Positions 52,088-61,843 are shown, counted from the first letter of the stretch. The stretch: 64,000 nucleotides of DNA from CAZXWN01 sp964644695 [NCBI: uncultured bacterium] (GCA_964644695.1 CAZXWN010000010.1:26208-90207); one strand, 5' to 3'. The notes: generated by a model from the sequence alone, not told the origin. Translations and numbers: made by a program.

Positions 52088-53209
52088 TTACCAGGCTATG
52101 GCGGAATCCTTATATAACCCTTTGCCCAGTTCTTCAAACAGGCCGGGGTAAGTCACCATCCAGTTATAAGCAAACAGAGAGTGTCCGGCTGGATTTTCTT
52201 TTCTAACCAGTTCAATTTGAGTGGGGAAATCAGGATGTGGGGTGCCTTTACGGGCCGCCAGTCCGGGATAAATCGGAGTGTTTCCTGTATGTTCCCGGGC
52301 AATCTGGATTTCCTTTACGATGCCGTCAATGGCGTAAGAATAACACATGGGAGTCAGGAAGTTCAGGTATCCTTTTTGGCACCAATCCTGATAGTTCTGC
52401 ATTTTACTGTTGGTGTATCGCTCATTGTAATAATCAGGGAATACAGCCGCGGAGACTTTGCATTTACTACGGTTTTTTTTAGCTGTTTTGGATAATTCGC
52501 CTACGAGTTCCGTTAATTGATCTTCGCGGAAGGTATTCCATAAATCCCAGGCATCTGGAGTAATCGCAGGGTCCAGGACGTTGGGATTGATTTTATATTT
52601 TCTTCGGAACTTATTCATCGCGGTCTGGTTATACCCAAATCCCCAGGAATCCCCATTGGCGGCATAGCGGATGTAGTCGAAATGGACACCATCAACATCA
52701 TACTTCTGGGTGACTTCCTGAACCAGTGAGTTAAGTTTCTTCCGGACTTCAGGAACGGAGGGATTTACATACCAGTAGTTCATTTCTGTTTCCCGGGTTG
52801 TTTTCCCATTCTTTCCATAATCAATCCAGTCTGGATTCTTAGTCAGGATCGGACCGGCATCTTTCTCACCATACCACCAAAACAGAGTGTGAAACCAGGC
52901 ATGAACTTCGATGTTACGCTTATGGGCTTCGGTAATAATCAGTTTCAGGCGGTCTCCTCCGACAAATTCAGGCCGTTGTTCAAAGACATTGGAGGGATAA
53001 ATGGTATAGCCTGTGTAGAAAGTCTCTACAAAGATGACATTGATATTGGCTTGTTTGAGGTCATCCAGAGCTTTGATGACAGCCGTATCATCGCCGGCAG
53101 GCCGAAGCCAGACTCCCCGGAACTCTTTTACAGCGGCCATTGCACAAGTGACGGATAATATAAAGATGACAGCCAGGATGCCTCGGCTGATAAAAGATTT
53201 TACCTGCAT
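52088..53209 (-). CDS. Secreted GHL10-type (YngK-like) glycoside hydrolase-like protein
   Basis: 373 residues. A signal peptide ends near residue 25 (VTCAMA). The barrel begins with KEFRGVWLRP, followed by LKQANINVIFVETFYTGYTIYPS, HKRNIEVHAWFHTLFWW, MNYWYVNPSVPEVRKKL and YDVDGVHFDYIRYA, the standard landmarks of the PF02638 family. The two acidic residues of DGVHFDYIRY lie at the expected active-site strand. The substrate of the family is poorly known. AAGGAG is nine bases ahead of the ATG, and a TATAAT (minus strand, 53313-53308) lies about 100 bp upstream. Confidence 0.85.
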   Translation of the reverse strand: MQVKSFISRGILAVIFILSVTCAMAAVKEFRGVWLRPAGDDTAVIKALDDLKQANINVIFVETFYTGYTIYPSNVFEQRPEFVGGDRLKLIITEAHKRNIEVHAWFHTLFWWYGEKDAGPILTKNPDWIDYGKNGKTTRETEMNYWYVNPSVPEVRKKLNSLVQEVTQKYDVDGVHFDYIRYAANGDSWGFGYNQTAMNKFRRKYKINPNVLDPAITPDAWDLWNTFREDQLTELVGELSKTAKKNRSKCKVSAAVFPDYYNERYTNSKMQNYQDWCQKGYLNFLTPMCYSYAIDGIVKEIQIAREHTGNTPIYPGLAARKGTPHPDFPTQIELVRKENPAGHSLFAYNWMVTYPGLFEELGKGLYKDSAIAW

Positions 53210-53307
53210 ACCGTATCACTCCTTCCGGCAATATGCCGTAACAAGTCTATTCAGGCCCTGAATTCCTGAAAACGTTCCCTGAAAATATACAATAAAATCA
53301 AAACATC

Positions 53308-53313
53308 ATTATA
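53308..53313 (-). promoter_or_regulatory. Candidate -10 element of the GHL10-type gene
   Basis: Perfect TATAAT on the minus strand; the -35 region is weak. Confidence 0.4.
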
Positions 53314-53337
53314 CCATTCAATAGGTGTAGTTTTATG

Positions 53338-53955
53338 TTAGAAAAAGGTCCCCAGATTCAGGGTCAGTGGTTTGTTTTTCATGCTCTTGACTGTCCGGGC
53401 CGGTCCGTCAGAATCAAACAATTCCAACTCAAGGGTCAAGGGTTTTACTTTAAGACCCAGTGCAGTGACAGGGATTTCCCCGGACAGACTATATCCAGAC
53501 ACATCGGAGCGGTAGCTGGCCTCAATTTTAGCGTCTTTAATTATTTGATATCCTGATTTCCCGTCGGGTTGGAAATAAACGGCTGGAGATACGCCATACA
53601 TTCCCGGATAGAGCAGCACCCGAACGGTGAGTGTGTCTTGTGTCAGAGTCAGGAGGATAGCATCTCCATCATATTTAAGTTTCCACCAGGGCGCATTGAT
53701 GACAGGACTGCGCGGGTTATGGAGAGGTTTATTGTCTTTGACTTGAGCGGACACCTTCAAAGCGGAGGTGTCATAACTCAAGAATATCTGAGCAGACAGG
53801 TCATTCGGACCTAACCAGTTTCCGGGAGATTCTTTTAACTGGCTCCGATGATTCAAATCAACCGTTACTTTTTGAGTAATCCCCATTTCATTGGATTCAG
53901 CGAACAGCTGAGTAAACAGACCCAGTGAGAGAATCGTTATTATCCACCATTTCAT
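53338..53955 (-). CDS. Secreted CBM9-like carbohydrate-binding protein
   Basis: 205 residues with a signal peptide ending near residue 19 (TQLFA). The rest looks like one CBM9/DOMON-type beta-sandwich: WLGPNDLSAQIFLSYDTSALKVSAQVKDNKPLHNP, WWKLKYDGDAILLTL and, towards the end, YSLSGEIPVTALGL. It probably binds sugar. Its ATG overlaps the stop of the preceding 991-residue gene by four bases (ATGA), so the pair is translationally coupled and likely acts on the same substrate. Confidence 0.75.
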   Translation of the reverse strand: MKWWIITILSLGLFTQLFAESNEMGITQKVTVDLNHRSQLKESPGNWLGPNDLSAQIFLSYDTSALKVSAQVKDNKPLHNPRSPVINAPWWKLKYDGDAILLTLTQDTLTVRVLLYPGMYGVSPAVYFQPDGKSGYQIIKDAKIEASYRSDVSGYSLSGEIPVTALGLKVKPLTLELELFDSDGPARTVKSMKNKPLTLNLGTFF

Positions 53956-56927
53956 AGGAGATCTCCTTTAGATTCGGTTGGTTCCAAAATGGGTTGAGGT
54001 TTGGCATCGGCAGCAATCTCCGAAAGAACATTAGGCGCTACCCACCACATCTTCCGGGTAGTAGAGGCTTTCCTGAGGTATTCCATGATTTGTTCTCGGG
54101 GATACCCGAGCCGGTATCGGCTGTATATATGAGGTAAGGTGGTGTACCCGGAATTATCAGGATAGGTAAACTTTCGGTTGTATTTATATTGACCGTCGTA
54201 CCAGTGGGGATAGAACCGGTCAAAGTCTTTTTCATAGGATTTCAGGGAGTCGGGCGCATATTTCAGGTACAGGTCAAAAACCTCAGGTTCTACACCATTT
54301 CCCGAAATCATAGAGGTCATATACCAGGGGTCATCGGTAGAGGAAACCGTCAAGACGCCTTCATCTTCAAAATACCCGATAGGATAAGCCCCGGGAGATA
54401 ACATTCCCCGGTTATCGGCGTAATCTTTGAGCCAGAACCGGGACAGGACCGGGACCGCAGTCTTGGCAGCAATATATAAGGCTTCATTTCGTGCCGCCTC
54501 GTCAGACTCTTTACCTGCCATCCGTGCCATTGCCAGGGACCCGGCATAAGCCGCACAGAGACAATCCCCAGAGCCAGTTCCATGACCGTGGTCCGCATTC
54601 ACACTGGACATCCATATCCAACTGTCAGCCAGCGGGAACCACTGATAAACCTTCTTGATTTGAGGCCAATTGGAGTGGATATAAGCCCAATCGTTGCGGA
54701 TACTGGCTTCCTTCTGGAGGCCATATAGAGTCAGGCCATTCCCCCAATCGACATCATACACTCCGTAATAGGGGCCTTCAAGGAAGTAGGTCCAGTAATA
54801 TTCACTGCCTGTGAAGGGTTCCACATCAACAGTCCAGACATCCTCATGGAGTGCCTGACGGCCGGCAGTTTGGGAAGATTTCATGAGCCGGTCCTGGTTT
54901 GATTTATCGAGGAAGTCCCAGGCCATCCAGGCTTGAGTGTTTCCCTTATAGACCCGGTCAATCCCTGTAGGTCCGGTGGGATACCCCAAATCAGTGACGG
55001 ATTCATTTATTAATTGTGCCAGCCAGGGGTCAATAGCTTCTGGTTTAGTGATTTTTTGTTCTTCCAGACTGGGGAGGGGCAGGGTATATTCCAACCGGGT
55101 GGGTCCAATGAAACAACCATATTCTCCAAACTTGGTGTACAGGGGCATATTCAGGCCCGGCAGGACGCGGCCATATTGCACCGTGGTTGAAAATGACTGG
55201 ACATTCTGAGCAGAAACTTTCACGGGATACCCATGAATCAAGGCCTGTGACAGGACGGGAGGGATTGGGGCCAGGGTCATTCTTCCCCGGTTAAAACCAT
55301 CTTCCAACACTTGATATTCATACTGGTCCAGGATATGAACGACACCTTTTGCTTCATCGACTTTGTAATATTCCCGGAGGTCAATGGGGAAGTTCATGGC
55401 GGAATACCCCCACATATTACAGGCTTCTACGACTGGGGAGGGAAGCGATTCCCCCCTCAATGAATAGCCATTTTTCACCGGGGAATCTATCCCGAAGGGA
55501 TACATGAAGACGATACGGCCCAGCATTTCCCTTTTATTTGCTTTCGGACCCATGGCCTTGAATTTGATGACGGTCTGGCCTGCAGCATTTGTCTTGAACA
55601 GAATTTCCGAGGGAGGGTATTCAAAGATGACTTGTAAGGGGCGGGGGTCTGGATCTCCTGCGTTCCAGAACAGTATCCAGTTCCGATCCAGTTGGGCAAC
55701 GCCACGGTCCGGGTCAGTCAAAATCCCGGGAATCAGGAGTCCGTCTGTATTATAGAGGGGGACAGCCCGGCTTCCTTTAAGTTTACCGACGACTCCCAGA
55801 CGATCAGGACCGGTACTGGAGGCATTTGTCAGGGTGAAACTAAACTCCGTATCATTGACTTTTAACATCACACCCGGAAAGACGGCGGAGTGAGTTAATT
55901 CATAAGAGACAGGTTTATTATCTCGAGTCCCTTCAATAACCATGGTTTTAGTGACCCAGTTCATACGGGACAGGGTAATGTTTTCTGGAGTGATGCCCTG
56001 GTATTGAACGGTATAGGGGGCGCGGGGACCATAAGGAAGGGTAAATCCTGAGGGATTGGAATCAACCAGGAGGAGACTGTCTTCATACAATCTGCCGAGG
56101 ATCCCGAAAGACGGGCGGGCTGGAGTATATCCCGAATCTATTTTTATATCGGATTGGCCGGGTGTCAGCCGTTTCTTCCAATAAAGGTTGGAGTCAGCCA
56201 TGACTTTGGGGAGTTGTTCTTCGAGGTTTTTAATAATTGCGGCGGATTTATTCCATTGCCGCTGGTTCAGGGCTTCCCGGCTATCGCGAATCAAATCCTG
56301 TATTTTCCGCCAGGCTTTGGCGGGTTTACTCTTATTATCATCAGCTCCGGGGATTTTCCCCAGATAATCAGAAACGGTATTCTCGAACTGGGATTGCAGT
56401 TTCCGGAGGGCATAATCACCCAAAGGAGAGAGAGCCAGGACGGGTCCGATGACTCCTATACCCTTACCCCCGCCATATCCCTCGACAAAGATAGATAATC
56501 GGTTTTCGGCACCGAATTTAAGGACCGGAGGATATAAGACGAAACTTTGGGGACGGCCTTTCGAGGTAATTCCATACCCTTTCAAGACTCCGACGGGATG
56601 TCCATTTACATAGACCTGGTAATTTCCCACAACCTGCCCGATGGTGAGTTCCATCGCCAGATATTCGGATTCCTGTTTGGAGACAGCAGGGACCGGGAAG
56701 GTGGTTTCATACCATCCGGACCGGAGGAGTTTCTTTGTTTCAGGGAGAGTGACGGTTTCAACGGTATAGGTATTAGGAGCCGCGGTCATAAAAGACAGGG
56801 AAGGCCGAGAGTCGTTCCAGGGAATGAATTTCCATGTTCCAGATAAATCGGTTCCTTTATCCACACCATAGACCAGAGAGAATCCCAACAACAGTAAAAA
56901 AAACAGACCAGAGCGAATCCGGTTCAT
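53952..56927 (-). CDS. Large secreted glycosidase-like protein (DUF5695-like)
   Basis: 991 residues. A signal peptide (1-21) is followed by a GH2-like sugar-binding jelly roll (about 25-175: DLSGTWKFIPWND ... VYVNGHPVGVLKGYG ... NRLSIFVEGYGGG), a beta-sandwich region (290-520), and a C-terminal helical barrel (about 600-970: WMAWDFLDKS, DVDWGNGLTLYGLQKEASIRNDWAYIHSNWPQIKKVYQWF, DHGHGTGSGDCLCAAYAGSLAMARMAGK). This layout resembles DUF5695-type putative glycosidases with an (alpha/alpha)6 catalytic domain. I cannot name the catalytic residues. GGAGGACGG precedes the ATG; a perfect TATAAT (minus strand, 56969-56964) lies 37 bp upstream. Confidence 0.75.
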   Translation of the reverse strand: MNRIRSGLFFLLLLGFSLVYGVDKGTDLSGTWKFIPWNDSRPSLSFMTAAPNTYTVETVTLPETKKLLRSGWYETTFPVPAVSKQESEYLAMELTIGQVVGNYQVYVNGHPVGVLKGYGITSKGRPQSFVLYPPVLKFGAENRLSIFVEGYGGGKGIGVIGPVLALSPLGDYALRKLQSQFENTVSDYLGKIPGADDNKSKPAKAWRKIQDLIRDSREALNQRQWNKSAAIIKNLEEQLPKVMADSNLYWKKRLTPGQSDIKIDSGYTPARPSFGILGRLYEDSLLLVDSNPSGFTLPYGPRAPYTVQYQGITPENITLSRMNWVTKTMVIEGTRDNKPVSYELTHSAVFPGVMLKVNDTEFSFTLTNASSTGPDRLGVVGKLKGSRAVPLYNTDGLLIPGILTDPDRGVAQLDRNWILFWNAGDPDPRPLQVIFEYPPSEILFKTNAAGQTVIKFKAMGPKANKREMLGRIVFMYPFGIDSPVKNGYSLRGESLPSPVVEACNMWGYSAMNFPIDLREYYKVDEAKGVVHILDQYEYQVLEDGFNRGRMTLAPIPPVLSQALIHGYPVKVSAQNVQSFSTTVQYGRVLPGLNMPLYTKFGEYGCFIGPTRLEYTLPLPSLEEQKITKPEAIDPWLAQLINESVTDLGYPTGPTGIDRVYKGNTQAWMAWDFLDKSNQDRLMKSSQTAGRQALHEDVWTVDVEPFTGSEYYWTYFLEGPYYGVYDVDWGNGLTLYGLQKEASIRNDWAYIHSNWPQIKKVYQWFPLADSWIWMSSVNADHGHGTGSGDCLCAAYAGSLAMARMAGKESDEAARNEALYIAAKTAVPVLSRFWLKDYADNRGMLSPGAYPIGYFEDEGVLTVSSTDDPWYMTSMISGNGVEPEVFDLYLKYAPDSLKSYEKDFDRFYPHWYDGQYKYNRKFTYPDNSGYTTLPHIYSRYRLGYPREQIMEYLRKASTTRKMWWVAPNVLSEIAADAKPQPILEPTESKGDLL

Positions 56928-56963
56928 ATTCCGTCCTCCAGGGAAGGCAATTATTCAAACCTC

Positions 56964-56969
56964 ATTATA
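56964..56969 (-). promoter_or_regulatory. Candidate -10 element of the 991-residue protein gene
   Basis: Perfect TATAAT on the minus strand; no good -35 is seen 16-18 bp upstream. Confidence 0.4.
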
Positions 56970-57012
56970 ACCAACAGTGAAGCCCAACGAAAGAAGACTT
57001 AAATCATTTATA

Positions 57013-57852
57013 ATGAATAAGGATAGTTTGGATACCTTTCGAAGACTGGATGATAGATTTTTTATGATAAAACTTGATGAATCGGATATTCTCTCCCATT
57101 GGTACGCGGAGGGGTGGCGGTTATATAGAACGAATTCCCGGCTGGTGTATGAGGGAATGGCGTTTATTGTTCTGGTAAGTATTTTACGGGTATTGGCGGC
57201 GGGTGTCGGCGGTGTGGCAGGTTTGCTTGTCTTTCTCCTGATGGTGGAGCAGGTCGTTATGATGGGGGTACAGTTTGTCCTGACTCGGAGAGTACAGGGG
57301 AAACTGGCGGTTCGAAAAGACTTCTTTTATGGATTTAAACACTATTTCCCACTGGTCATGGCCACCTTTGTCTTCTCCATAGCGGTCATATCAGGACTGA
57401 CACTGTTTTTGATACCAGGTATTTATCTGGGGATCCGGTTTGGACAGGCACGATTAGCGGTGCTGGACAAGGAAACAGGGTTTGTTGAGGCATTTCAGAA
57501 CAGCGACAAACTGACTTATGGCCGGAAGTGGGATTTATTCTGGATGGAAGTCAGTTTGTGGTTTTTACGGGCATTGCCGTATCTTCCGGTGATCATTCTC
57601 ACCTTTTATCTCATCCCATACAATTCCCATACACGGCTTGATAATTCTCAGGAGTTGGTGAAAGCTTTTGAAAACAGTACGGCTATCCTGAGTAAAAACA
57701 GCTGGTACGGTATTTTGAGTTTGTTAGGGACCTTCTTTTCGTATGCCATATTTGAGCCGATCATCTTTTGTACCCGGGCGGCTTGTTACCGGTGGCTGGT
57801 CCGCGAAAAAGAGGCTATTGCTACTATCAAATCTCTGTCACAGAACCGATAG
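57013..57852 (+). CDS. Multi-pass membrane protein of unknown function
   Basis: About 279 residues with five to six hydrophobic segments (from GMAFIVLVSILRVLAAGVGGVAGLLVFLLMVEQVVMMGVQFVL to GILSLLGTFFSYAIFEPIIF). The middle (VIS GLTLFLIPGIYLGIRFGQARLAVLDKETGFVEAFQNSDKLTYGRKWDLF) resembles membrane proteins with repeated GIYL.R...A...V...G..EA..RS pattern (DUF975/BPSS1780-like). No role is known. The start is uncertain: GTG 56977, ATG 57013 and ATG 57064 (GGATGA nine bases upstream) are all possible, and none has an ideal ribosome site. Confidence 0.65.
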   Translation: MNKDSLDTFRRLDDRFFMIKLDESDILSHWYAEGWRLYRTNSRLVYEGMAFIVLVSILRVLAAGVGGVAGLLVFLLMVEQVVMMGVQFVLTRRVQGKLAVRKDFFYGFKHYFPLVMATFVFSIAVISGLTLFLIPGIYLGIRFGQARLAVLDKETGFVEAFQNSDKLTYGRKWDLFWMEVSLWFLRALPYLPVIILTFYLIPYNSHTRLDNSQELVKAFENSTAILSKNSWYGILSLLGTFFSYAIFEPIIFCTRAACYRWLVREKEAIATIKSLSQNR

Positions 57853-57893
57853 AATCCACTTATCTCTTGTTTGATTGGGGCGTTATTGGAGAG

Positions 57894-57936
57894 TTATAGG
57901 TCCAATGGGTCTTATAGGTCCTATGGGTCCGATAGG
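57894..57936 (+). repeat. 18-bp tandem repeat, left of the Gabija cassette
   Basis: Two units, TTATAGGTCCAATGGGTC and TTATAGGTCCTATGGGTC, then a partial unit CGATAGG. A diverged version in the same orientation is at 62064-62104. Confidence 0.75.
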
Positions 57937-57962
57937 AATAAGACAGGAAAGATTGGGAAGAA

Positions 57963-58015
57963 CTAACCACCCCGGCTGAGGAACGCCACCCCTCCTTGAA
58001 AAGGAGGGGAGCCTA
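57963..58015 (+). repeat. Hairpin repeat, copy 1 (left of the Gabija cassette)
   Basis: CTAACCACCCCGGCTGAGG followed by a perfect 9-bp hairpin CCCCTCCTT-GAA-AAGGAGGGG and A(G/C)CCTAAG. Copies lie at 61974-62025 and, degraded, at 62119-62164. Confidence 0.8.
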
Positions 58016-58267
58016 AGGGCAGGACCAAGAGATATCTGACTCTCTCTATTTTTATAATTCACATCCTCAATTACATTACTTCTTATTCCATTTACATTTT
58101 TCCCGTTAGTGACATAGTAAATGCCTGTCGGTTTGTCCAATAAATAAGGTAGTCTCATATTAATACCTATAAATTAACGCTAATTAATGATATATTTACG
58201 CCATGGTGCAGAAAAAATGAAACTATTTAAAATGGGGTTTTAGGCACAAGTTAATGGGAGGTGTGCT

Positions 58268-60001
58268 TTGCAAATTCTTAATGTAAAAGTTTTGAACTAT
58301 AGAAACATTGACGGAGTAGATATCTGTTTTAATCCCGAGTGCAGCTACATCATAGGAGAAAACAACCTAGGTAAAAGTAATCTTCTGGCTCTTTTGAATA
58401 CTGTTTGTAATGGTAAGGCTTTTGAAGATAAGGATTTCTATGATGCGGAAAAACAGATTATTGTTGAAATGACAATCAAACTACTATCGAATGAACAAGG
58501 ATTTTTCGGCGATAACTTTTCACCCGACAATTCTTCATTGTTGAGAATCGACTATCGACAAGATGTTAAGGAAGCGTATCCTACAGTCACTTGTATAGAT
58601 ACGAATGAAAGCATCTCGCTAAGGGTTATCAGGAAAATCAATTACCTTAGATATGAGACCACCTCTGTTCCAAGCAAAGAATTACGTCTAGATACACAGA
58701 CAGGCGCAGGACTACTCATGAACGGCATAATTGAGAGGTTCATTACCGATAGCGCTGAAAAACCTGCCTTCCTAAATGATGAGCAAGTGGGTCATTTACT
58801 AACCTTCGTCAATCAACATCTGGAAAAAATAAAAAGTTTTCGTGATTATTCTATTAAGGCTACAATTGCCTCAAATCCAATAGATATGTTAACTAGCTTG
58901 TTCTATCTTTCAGATGGTGAACGAAAAATGGCTTCTACTGGAAGTGGCGTTCAGTTTATGAGTATGGCTTCTATCAATATTTTGTGTCAGATAATGGAAT
59001 TATATAAAAGTAAATCCACACTTTTTGAAGAATTGCTTTACACAAATGATAATGGCGAAAAGTTGCTACCCCTCATGCTATCTATTGATGAGCCGGAAGT
59101 ACATTTGCACCCATATCTGCAAAGGTCACTTATAAGTTACTATAAGCGTATTCTGAAAAACAAAGATTCAGAATTTAAAGAACTCTTAAAACAGTGTTTT
59201 GAGATTGATGGCATTGATGGGCAGCTTATCATTGTCACACATTCAACAGACGCTCTGATCGGCAATTATAGAAACCTCATTAGGTTCTACAAGAACAGTG
59301 ATAAAACATCTGTAATCAATGGTGCTGACCATAGATTGAGTATCCGGCCCGAATACGAAAAACACTTAATTATGCGCTTCCCTGAAATAAAAGAGGCATT
59401 CTATGCTAAATGTGCGGTGTTGATAGAAGGTGAAACGGAGTATGGATGTATACACGCTTTTGCTGATAAAATGGGGATTCCGTTAGATGATTACGGTATA
59501 TGTGTTCTCAATGCCAGGGGAGAAAGCTCAATAGAACATATTCGAGATTTACTACATGCCTTTGCTATACCAAGTGTAGCAATTTATGATAGTGATGTAG
59601 AATCGGGGAAGAGTCCAACCCAAAACGATTTTTTCACAAAAGAACCCTGCTTTGAGATTGAAATTGTAAAACACCTATCCCAAAATAACCGTAAAGACTT
59701 GATAAAACAAATTGCCCAAGACGTGGATTCCAAGGCAGCCTCCATTACCTTGGATGCTGATTTTGTTCGAAAGCGCTTCAAGAAGATGGGTGTTGACTTA
59801 AACGGCTATACTCCTAAGAAGCTATCAGAAGTTAACGAAGATGATGAAGAAGAATTTACTCGGATGTATGCCACCTGGTTCATGGCGAAGAAAGGGATTC
59901 TTCTGGGTAGAATCATCGGGGAGGCGATTCCTGCCGACCTAATTCCTGACTGCTATGCCAAGGCTATCCGTAAGGCACAGGAGATTGCTTCGAATGAATG
60001 A
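58268..60001 (+). CDS. gajA: Gabija anti-phage protein GajA (OLD-family ATPase/TOPRIM nuclease)
   Basis: 577 residues, the usual GajA length. The N-terminal ABC-type ATPase has Walker A GENNLGKS (30-37), a signature-like LSDGERKM (about 214-221), Walker B LSIDEPEVHLHP (271-282) and a switch His in IIVTHST (321-327). The C-terminal TOPRIM nuclease domain has LIEGETEYG (E387) and YDSDVESG (D441, D443). GajA binds and nicks DNA when nucleotides are depleted during phage infection. It begins with TTG, fixed by GGGAGG (58256-58261) seven bases upstream. It overlaps gajB by 8 bp. The cassette is visibly AT-richer than its surroundings, which suggests horizontal transfer. Confidence 0.88.
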   Translation: MQILNVKVLNYRNIDGVDICFNPECSYIIGENNLGKSNLLALLNTVCNGKAFEDKDFYDAEKQIIVEMTIKLLSNEQGFFGDNFSPDNSSLLRIDYRQDVKEAYPTVTCIDTNESISLRVIRKINYLRYETTSVPSKELRLDTQTGAGLLMNGIIERFITDSAEKPAFLNDEQVGHLLTFVNQHLEKIKSFRDYSIKATIASNPIDMLTSLFYLSDGERKMASTGSGVQFMSMASINILCQIMELYKSKSTLFEELLYTNDNGEKLLPLMLSIDEPEVHLHPYLQRSLISYYKRILKNKDSEFKELLKQCFEIDGIDGQLIIVTHSTDALIGNYRNLIRFYKNSDKTSVINGADHRLSIRPEYEKHLIMRFPEIKEAFYAKCAVLIEGETEYGCIHAFADKMGIPLDDYGICVLNARGESSIEHIRDLLHAFAIPSVAIYDSDVESGKSPTQNDFFTKEPCFEIEIVKHLSQNNRKDLIKQIAQDVDSKAASITLDADFVRKRFKKMGVDLNGYTPKKLSEVNEDDEEEFTRMYATWFMAKKGILLGRIIGEAIPADLIPDCYAKAIRKAQEIASNE

Positions 60002-61814
60002 TGCTGATTCTTCTAAAATTAAAGAGAAAATTTCGATTCAACACGAAGGAGATGAAAAACAGCTAGAAGTTATTTTCTCCGATAATCCACGATTGATTGT
60101 TGAAGCTCCTGCTGGTTATGGAAAAACAACTACGATGATAAGTCGTATCGCTTACCTTTTTGCCACCGGCGGTGTTCCTAACCCTAAGCGCATTTTAGGA
60201 CTGACGTTCAGCGTAAATGCCGCATTGAAAGTAAAACGTGAGGTGGCTGAAAAATTACCCGGTTTATTAGGAGCGCGTAACAGCCCCATATCTATAAGCG
60301 AAAAAGTGACTATTACGAATTATCATGGGTTTTGCAAGGGGGTACTTAGAAAGTATGGCTATCTTATTGCTGATGCCTTGAGAAAAGACGTAAACCTGTT
60401 TAGGGCGATTGATGATAAAAATATTTTTAAAACAAATGGATTAGAAACCATTTTTACTAAACCCGAAGAAAATGCCATTTTCAATATAAAGCAATCTATT
60501 GAAGGAGCCCACATCCCTGAAAAGGAAACTATCCAAACATATAATCGTACTATTATCAGCAAACTGCTTCCTCAAGATTATATTACTCATAACGCAGTGA
60601 TTTTGTTTGTGTTGGAGATTTTTGAGCGTTTTCCAGAGGTTAGAAAATTTTATCAAGGATATTATCCTGTCATAGTAGTCGATGAATTTCAAGATACGAA
60701 CTGCATTGCTTGGCAACTGCTCGAATCACTTATTACCGTTGAGACTAAACTGGTATTTCTTGGTGATTCATTGCAGAGAATTTATGGTTTTATTGGCGCT
60801 TTGCCTGATATTATGGCTATAGCAGCAGGTAAGTACAAAATGTGTAAAATTACCCTTGGTAAGAACTATCGTTTCTGTAACAATCCTGAGATGCTCAAGC
60901 TGGATGCTAACATTAGGTTGAACGCGGCCTATTGCTTTGCACCTACGGTGTCTGAAACTGCAATGTTGCCAGTATTGGGGGGGGAAACACAGGAGTCGGA
61001 AGCTATACAAGTGGCAGGAAAAGTAAATGAGGTGATAAGCGGAAGTAAGGATAGAATTGCAATCCTCTTCAGGATGCGTAGCCGAGGTGCTGAAATAATA
61101 GAAGAGCAGCTCAAACAGAGTGAAGTGTCATATTTTTACGGTATGTTTACCGATGAAGATCCAGATTATGTGAATTTCCATAATGAATGTCTTATCCTTT
61201 TTTCAAAAAAGTTTAGTAAGACTAAAAGTATTAATAAAAGATCCTTGACAGTATTTGCTGATAACATGAGAGAGAAATACTGTTCAGACAGTAACAAAAC
61301 AAATACGTCTTTGCTCCGACTGCTTGATGCGCTTATAGAAAAAGTATCTACCGATTATTCAGACTTGCCGATAGAGGAGAAATATAATCTGATTATAGAT
61401 ATCTTTGAAAATAGACAACTTAAACAAGCTATGGAATATGTCGATTCTCAGGTGATTCTTTCTACAATACATGGTGCTAAAGGTCTTGAATGGGATTATG
61501 TAATTCTTGCTGATGTAGAGCAATGGGTACTGACTTTTAGTTCCTGCAAAAAGTGTCCCAGTAAGGATATAGAAACTTCGAAGTGTTGCCGATTACCAGA
61601 TAATATTCCGGAGGAAATGAAAAACCAGATATTAGATGATTTATGCGTATTCTATGTAGGATTAACGCGAGCAAGGAAACAGGCATATATTTCGGCGAGT
61701 GCAGAAAGATTTAATGCAAATGGAGTACAGTATAAAAATGGGAAAGTCAGCTGTCTCGCTTCTATTAATGGGATAAAACTTAAAAATGAAAACAAAATCC
61801 ATAAAAGTTCATAA
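59994..61814 (+). CDS. gajB: Gabija anti-phage protein GajB (UvrD-like helicase)
   Basis: A 606-residue superfamily 1A helicase. Motif I APAGYGKTT (38-46), Ia TFSVNAAL, II VVDEFQDT, III GDSLQRIYGFIG, IV region GKNYR, V STIHGAKGLEWDYV and VI VFYVGLTRARK are all present. In Gabija, GajB senses DNA ends made by GajA and hydrolyses nucleotides. It is longer than the reference GajB (about 500 residues) and carries a four-Cys insertion between motifs V and VI (CKKCPS ... KCCRLP), which could bind a metal. The ATG at 59994 lies in ATGAATGA with the gajA stop; the earlier ATG at 59955 is inside gajA and has no separate ribosome site. Confidence 0.85.
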   Translation: MNDADSSKIKEKISIQHEGDEKQLEVIFSDNPRLIVEAPAGYGKTTTMISRIAYLFATGGVPNPKRILGLTFSVNAALKVKREVAEKLPGLLGARNSPISISEKVTITNYHGFCKGVLRKYGYLIADALRKDVNLFRAIDDKNIFKTNGLETIFTKPEENAIFNIKQSIEGAHIPEKETIQTYNRTIISKLLPQDYITHNAVILFVLEIFERFPEVRKFYQGYYPVIVVDEFQDTNCIAWQLLESLITVETKLVFLGDSLQRIYGFIGALPDIMAIAAGKYKMCKITLGKNYRFCNNPEMLKLDANIRLNAAYCFAPTVSETAMLPVLGGETQESEAIQVAGKVNEVISGSKDRIAILFRMRSRGAEIIEEQLKQSEVSYFYGMFTDEDPDYVNFHNECLILFSKKFSKTKSINKRSLTVFADNMREKYCSDSNKTNTSLLRLLDALIEKVSTDYSDLPIEEKYNLIIDIFENRQLKQAMEYVDSQVILSTIHGAKGLEWDYVILADVEQWVLTFSSCKKCPSKDIETSKCCRLPDNIPEEMKNQILDDLCVFYVGLTRARKQAYISASAERFNANGVQYKNGKVSCLASINGIKLKNENKIHKSS

Positions 61815-61843
61815 ATCAACGATAAACATAGTTTATGTTGATT
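61814..61843 (+). terminator. Hairpin at the end of the Gabija cassette
   Basis: AATCAAC-g-ATAAAC / GTTTAT-GTTGATT, 13 pairs with one bulge and a 3-base loop, touching the gajB stop; followed by AATTTAT, so a weak terminator. Confidence 0.55.

Larger units (their letters stand above)
57853..58267. other. Repeat-rich intergenic region left of the Gabija cassette
   Basis: No gene in 415 bases. It contains an 18-bp tandem repeat (57894-57936) and a hairpin repeat (57963-58015), both with relatives on the right side of the cassette. The last 100 bases are AT-rich and should hold the cassette's promoter; I see no clear consensus. Confidence 0.6.

Noticed and set aside
57894-57936. CRISPR array
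   Set aside because: The 18-bp units are directly abutting with no spacers, and no cas genes are present.
58268-61814. RecBCD- or AddAB-type repair genes
   Set aside because: The first protein is an OLD-type ATPase with TOPRIM and the second a stand-alone UvrD-like helicase; this pair is the Gabija arrangement.
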